A program made the position numbers and the translations under genes. From NCBI GenBank assembly GCA_015063335.1, contig SVUH01000022.1, forward strand, positions 1 to 24,796: a stretch of 24,796 nucleotides of DNA, read 5' to 3'. The notes under the pieces were generated by a model, which saw nothing but the letters and a program-made list of their open reading frames with translations, did no database searches and was not told the DNA's origin. Shown here piece by piece: positions 23,429-24,796 of this stretch. The stretch is from Oscillospiraceae bacterium (GTDB taxonomy: Bacteria > Bacillota_A > Clostridia > Oscillospirales > CAG-272). Positions within the stretch are counted from its first letter, which is position 1. Each line of letters opens with the position of its first letter.

Positions 23429-24634
23429 ATGAATAAATTAAAAAAAGCCTTGGAACAGCTAAAAATAGATATGGGAATGGTCGTGGCAATAATAGTCACG
23501 CTTGCCATGCTTTTTACCTCTGGCGCGGCAATGGGTATCTGCTTTGTGGCAGAGGGTGTTGCGGCGATCGGCGCGCATGACGTCGGACCGTCGGGCGGTG
23601 GAAACTCGGGCGGAGGCTCGTCTGGCGTCAGTAGCAACGCAGGTGCGAATAATAACGCAAATAAACAGCCCATAACCTCAAACTCACAGCCGGGGGCTAA
23701 GACGGGAATAGTTCTCCCGTGCGCGACTCCTGCGGGAAATTATTTGAGCGCGGCTGACGAAAGCACAAAGAATATCTCCTCGGATACAGAAATAAAATCC
23801 GGTGCGGCTGTGCTCGTCGATATGACGGACGGCGTGGTTGTCGCAGGCAAAAACGCGGATACAAGGATATATCCCGCGTCAATGACTAAGGTAATGACCT
23901 TGCTCGTGGCGTGCGAGAATGCTAGGGATCCGGGCGCGCTCTTGACGGTTACAAAGCAAATCGTAGACGAATACAATAAGCCCGTAAATAAGGGCGCATC
24001 CGTTGCAAAAACGTGGTTAGAGGGAGATCAGGTTACCGTTGAGGACGCATTGAATCTTGTTATCTACGAGTCGGATACGATAGCTTGCTGGCTGTTGGCG
24101 GAATATGTTGCAGGAGGAGAGAGTCAATTTGTGCAGATGATGAATGCCAAAGCCTCGTCAATGGGACTTACGGGTACACATTTTACAAACTGCACGGGAC
24201 TGTTTAACACGGATCATTACACTACCTGCCGTGAAATGGCGGCGATAATGGCGGCGGCAATGAACAATGAGAGCGCAAAAAAGGTGCTTACGTCAAAGTC
24301 ACTTTATACGGTTGACGTTTATAATAACGGCGAAAAGGTAAGTGATATAAGCATGTGGAGCGCATGGTATACGGGCAGACTGGAAAGCAATAAGCTGAGC
24401 GGAGTGGCGGCGCATTACGTTGGCGGCGGTTCGGATATAATGATAGTTGCAGGCAAGACGGGATATGAGAATATTCCCACGAACTGCTTTGTAACGGCAG
24501 GCGAGAACGACACGACGGGACGTAAATACGTCTGCGTTCAGGTTGGAAGAACGGACGAGCTTAGTGAGGTGGTTACCTCATCGCAATCTACTAACGATAC
24601 GAGAAATATTTATCGAAAGTATGCACTTGAATAA
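23429..24634 (+). CDS. D-alanyl-D-alanine carboxypeptidase (peptidase S11)
   Basis: A low-molecular-weight penicillin-binding protein that trims the terminal D-Ala of peptidoglycan stems outside the membrane. The 401-residue protein has an N-terminal membrane anchor or uncleaved signal (about 17-44), a low-complexity Gly/Ser/Asn linker (about 53-90), then the S11 domain. Active-site motifs are SMTK (Ser151, Lys154) and KTG (343-345). The second motif reads SDT (215-217) where SGN or SxN is usual, so the Asn is replaced by Thr. No C-terminal amphipathic anchor is evident, consistent with N-terminal anchoring. GAGGA precedes the ATG; the gene stands alone between promoter and terminator. dacF-like role in sporulation or a general wall role cannot be separated. 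Confidence 0.9.
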   Translation: MNKLKKALEQLKIDMGMVVAIIVTLAMLFTSGAAMGICFVAEGVAAIGAHDVGPSGGGNSGGGSSGVSSNAGANNNANKQPITSNSQPGAKTGIVLPCATPAGNYLSAADESTKNISSDTEIKSGAAVLVDMTDGVVVAGKNADTRIYPASMTKVMTLLVACENARDPGALLTVTKQIVDEYNKPVNKGASVAKTWLEGDQVTVEDALNLVIYESDTIACWLLAEYVAGGESQFVQMMNAKASSMGLTGTHFTNCTGLFNTDHYTTCREMAAIMAAAMNNESAKKVLTSKSLYTVDVYNNGEKVSDISMWSAWYTGRLESNKLSGVAAHYVGGGSDIMIVAGKTGYENIPTNCFVTAGENDTTGRKYVCVQVGRTDELSEVVTSSQSTNDTRNIYRKYALE

Positions 24635-24638
24635 TAAA

Positions 24639-24675
24639 AACAACACGCACGGGATACCGTGCGTGTTGTTTTTTT
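24639..24675 (+). terminator. Intrinsic terminator after the carboxypeptidase gene
   Basis: A perfect 14-base-pair stem (24639-24652 with 24657-24670, core ACACGCACGG) with a GATA loop is followed by a T run to 24675. Confidence 0.94.
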
Positions 24676-24685
24676 GGTTTGCGAA

Positions 24686-24796
24686 AACCACCCGCTAAGC
24701 GGGTGGTTCCGTAAAGGCTTTTGCCGTTGAACAAAAACACCTTCTATGATATAATACAAGCGGGTCTAGCCAACCGCAAGTAAAATAAACATAGAA
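24686..24796 (+). mobile_element. Possible left end of an IS200/IS605-type element (cut by window)
   Basis: A perfect hairpin AACCACCCGC/GCGGGTGGTT (24686-24695 with 24699-24708, loop TAA) is not followed by a T run, so it is not a terminator. Behind it lies a consensus promoter, then about 40 bases without an ATG before the edge. A subterminal hairpin followed by a promoter for tnpA is the layout of IS200/IS605 left ends. No transposase codon is in the window, so this rests on layout only; it may instead be a structured leader of an ordinary gene. Confidence 0.38.
24727..24755 (+). promoter_or_regulatory. Consensus promoter running off the window
   Basis: TTGAAC (24727-24732) and TATAAT (24750-24755) are 17 bases apart. 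Transcription would start near 24762, so the gene it drives begins at or just past the window edge. Confidence 0.82.

Overview
The window looks like a chromosomal segment of a low-to-mid GC Gram-positive bacterium of the class Clostridia (Bacillota). This is inferred from gene order and protein style, not from a marker search. Supporting signs are the yicC-remA-gmk-rpoZ-priA-def-fmt-rsmB-rlmN-PASTA-rsgA-thiN order, a remA/DUF370 gene, RNase Y, a CD1247-type acidic zinc-ribbon protein, strong AGGAGG ribosome binding sites and near-consensus sigma-A promoters. A gut Oscillospirales- or Christensenellales-like lineage is plausible. Nearly all of the window is core housekeeping DNA. I see no tRNA, rRNA, CRISPR array or phage.

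Layout: (1) 1-757 is the 3' end of a ribosomal operon (rpoA end, rplQ) closed by a strong terminator. (2) 811-2207 is a translationally overlapped pair: a DUF3343 Se/S-carrier-like protein and a cysteine-desulfurase-family enzyme. (3) 2249-2830 (minus) is a GNAT acetyltransferase with its own promoter. (4) 3006-5632 is a three-gene operon from a consensus promoter: an unrecognised cysteine-rich 114-residue protein, an Asp/Glu racemase family protein and a MurE-type ligase. (5) 5669-17688 (minus) is one long operon read from a consensus promoter at 17732-17760: yicC, remA, gmk, rpoZ, priA, def, fmt, a membrane zinc peptidase, rsmB, rlmN, a PASTA protein without a kinase domain, rsgA and thiN. 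(6) 18006-19026 carries efp and an acidic protein with a Cys-Asp repeat. (7) 19259-21458 is rpmG-secE-nusG-rplK-rplA behind a structured leader. (8) 21663-23210 is rny. (9) 23429-24634 is a D,D-carboxypeptidase. (10) 24686-24796 holds a perfect hairpin and a consensus promoter running off the edge, possibly the left end of an IS200/IS605-type element.

The genes mostly serve the flow of information: transcription (rpoA, rpoZ, nusG), translation and ribosome maturation (rplQ, rpmG, rplK, rplA, efp, fmt, def, rsmB, rlmN, rsgA), RNA decay (yicC, rny), replication restart (priA) and wall synthesis (murE, racemase, PASTA protein, carboxypeptidase). The least ordinary points are the kinase-less PASTA protein where PrkC normally sits, a MurE without the meso-diaminopimelate-type DNPR arginine beside a racemase, the Cys-Asp repeat protein, the structured rpmG leader and the orphan cysteine-rich gene. 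I found no convincing wholly new multi-gene system. Nearly every transcription unit is bounded by a recognisable promoter and intrinsic terminator.
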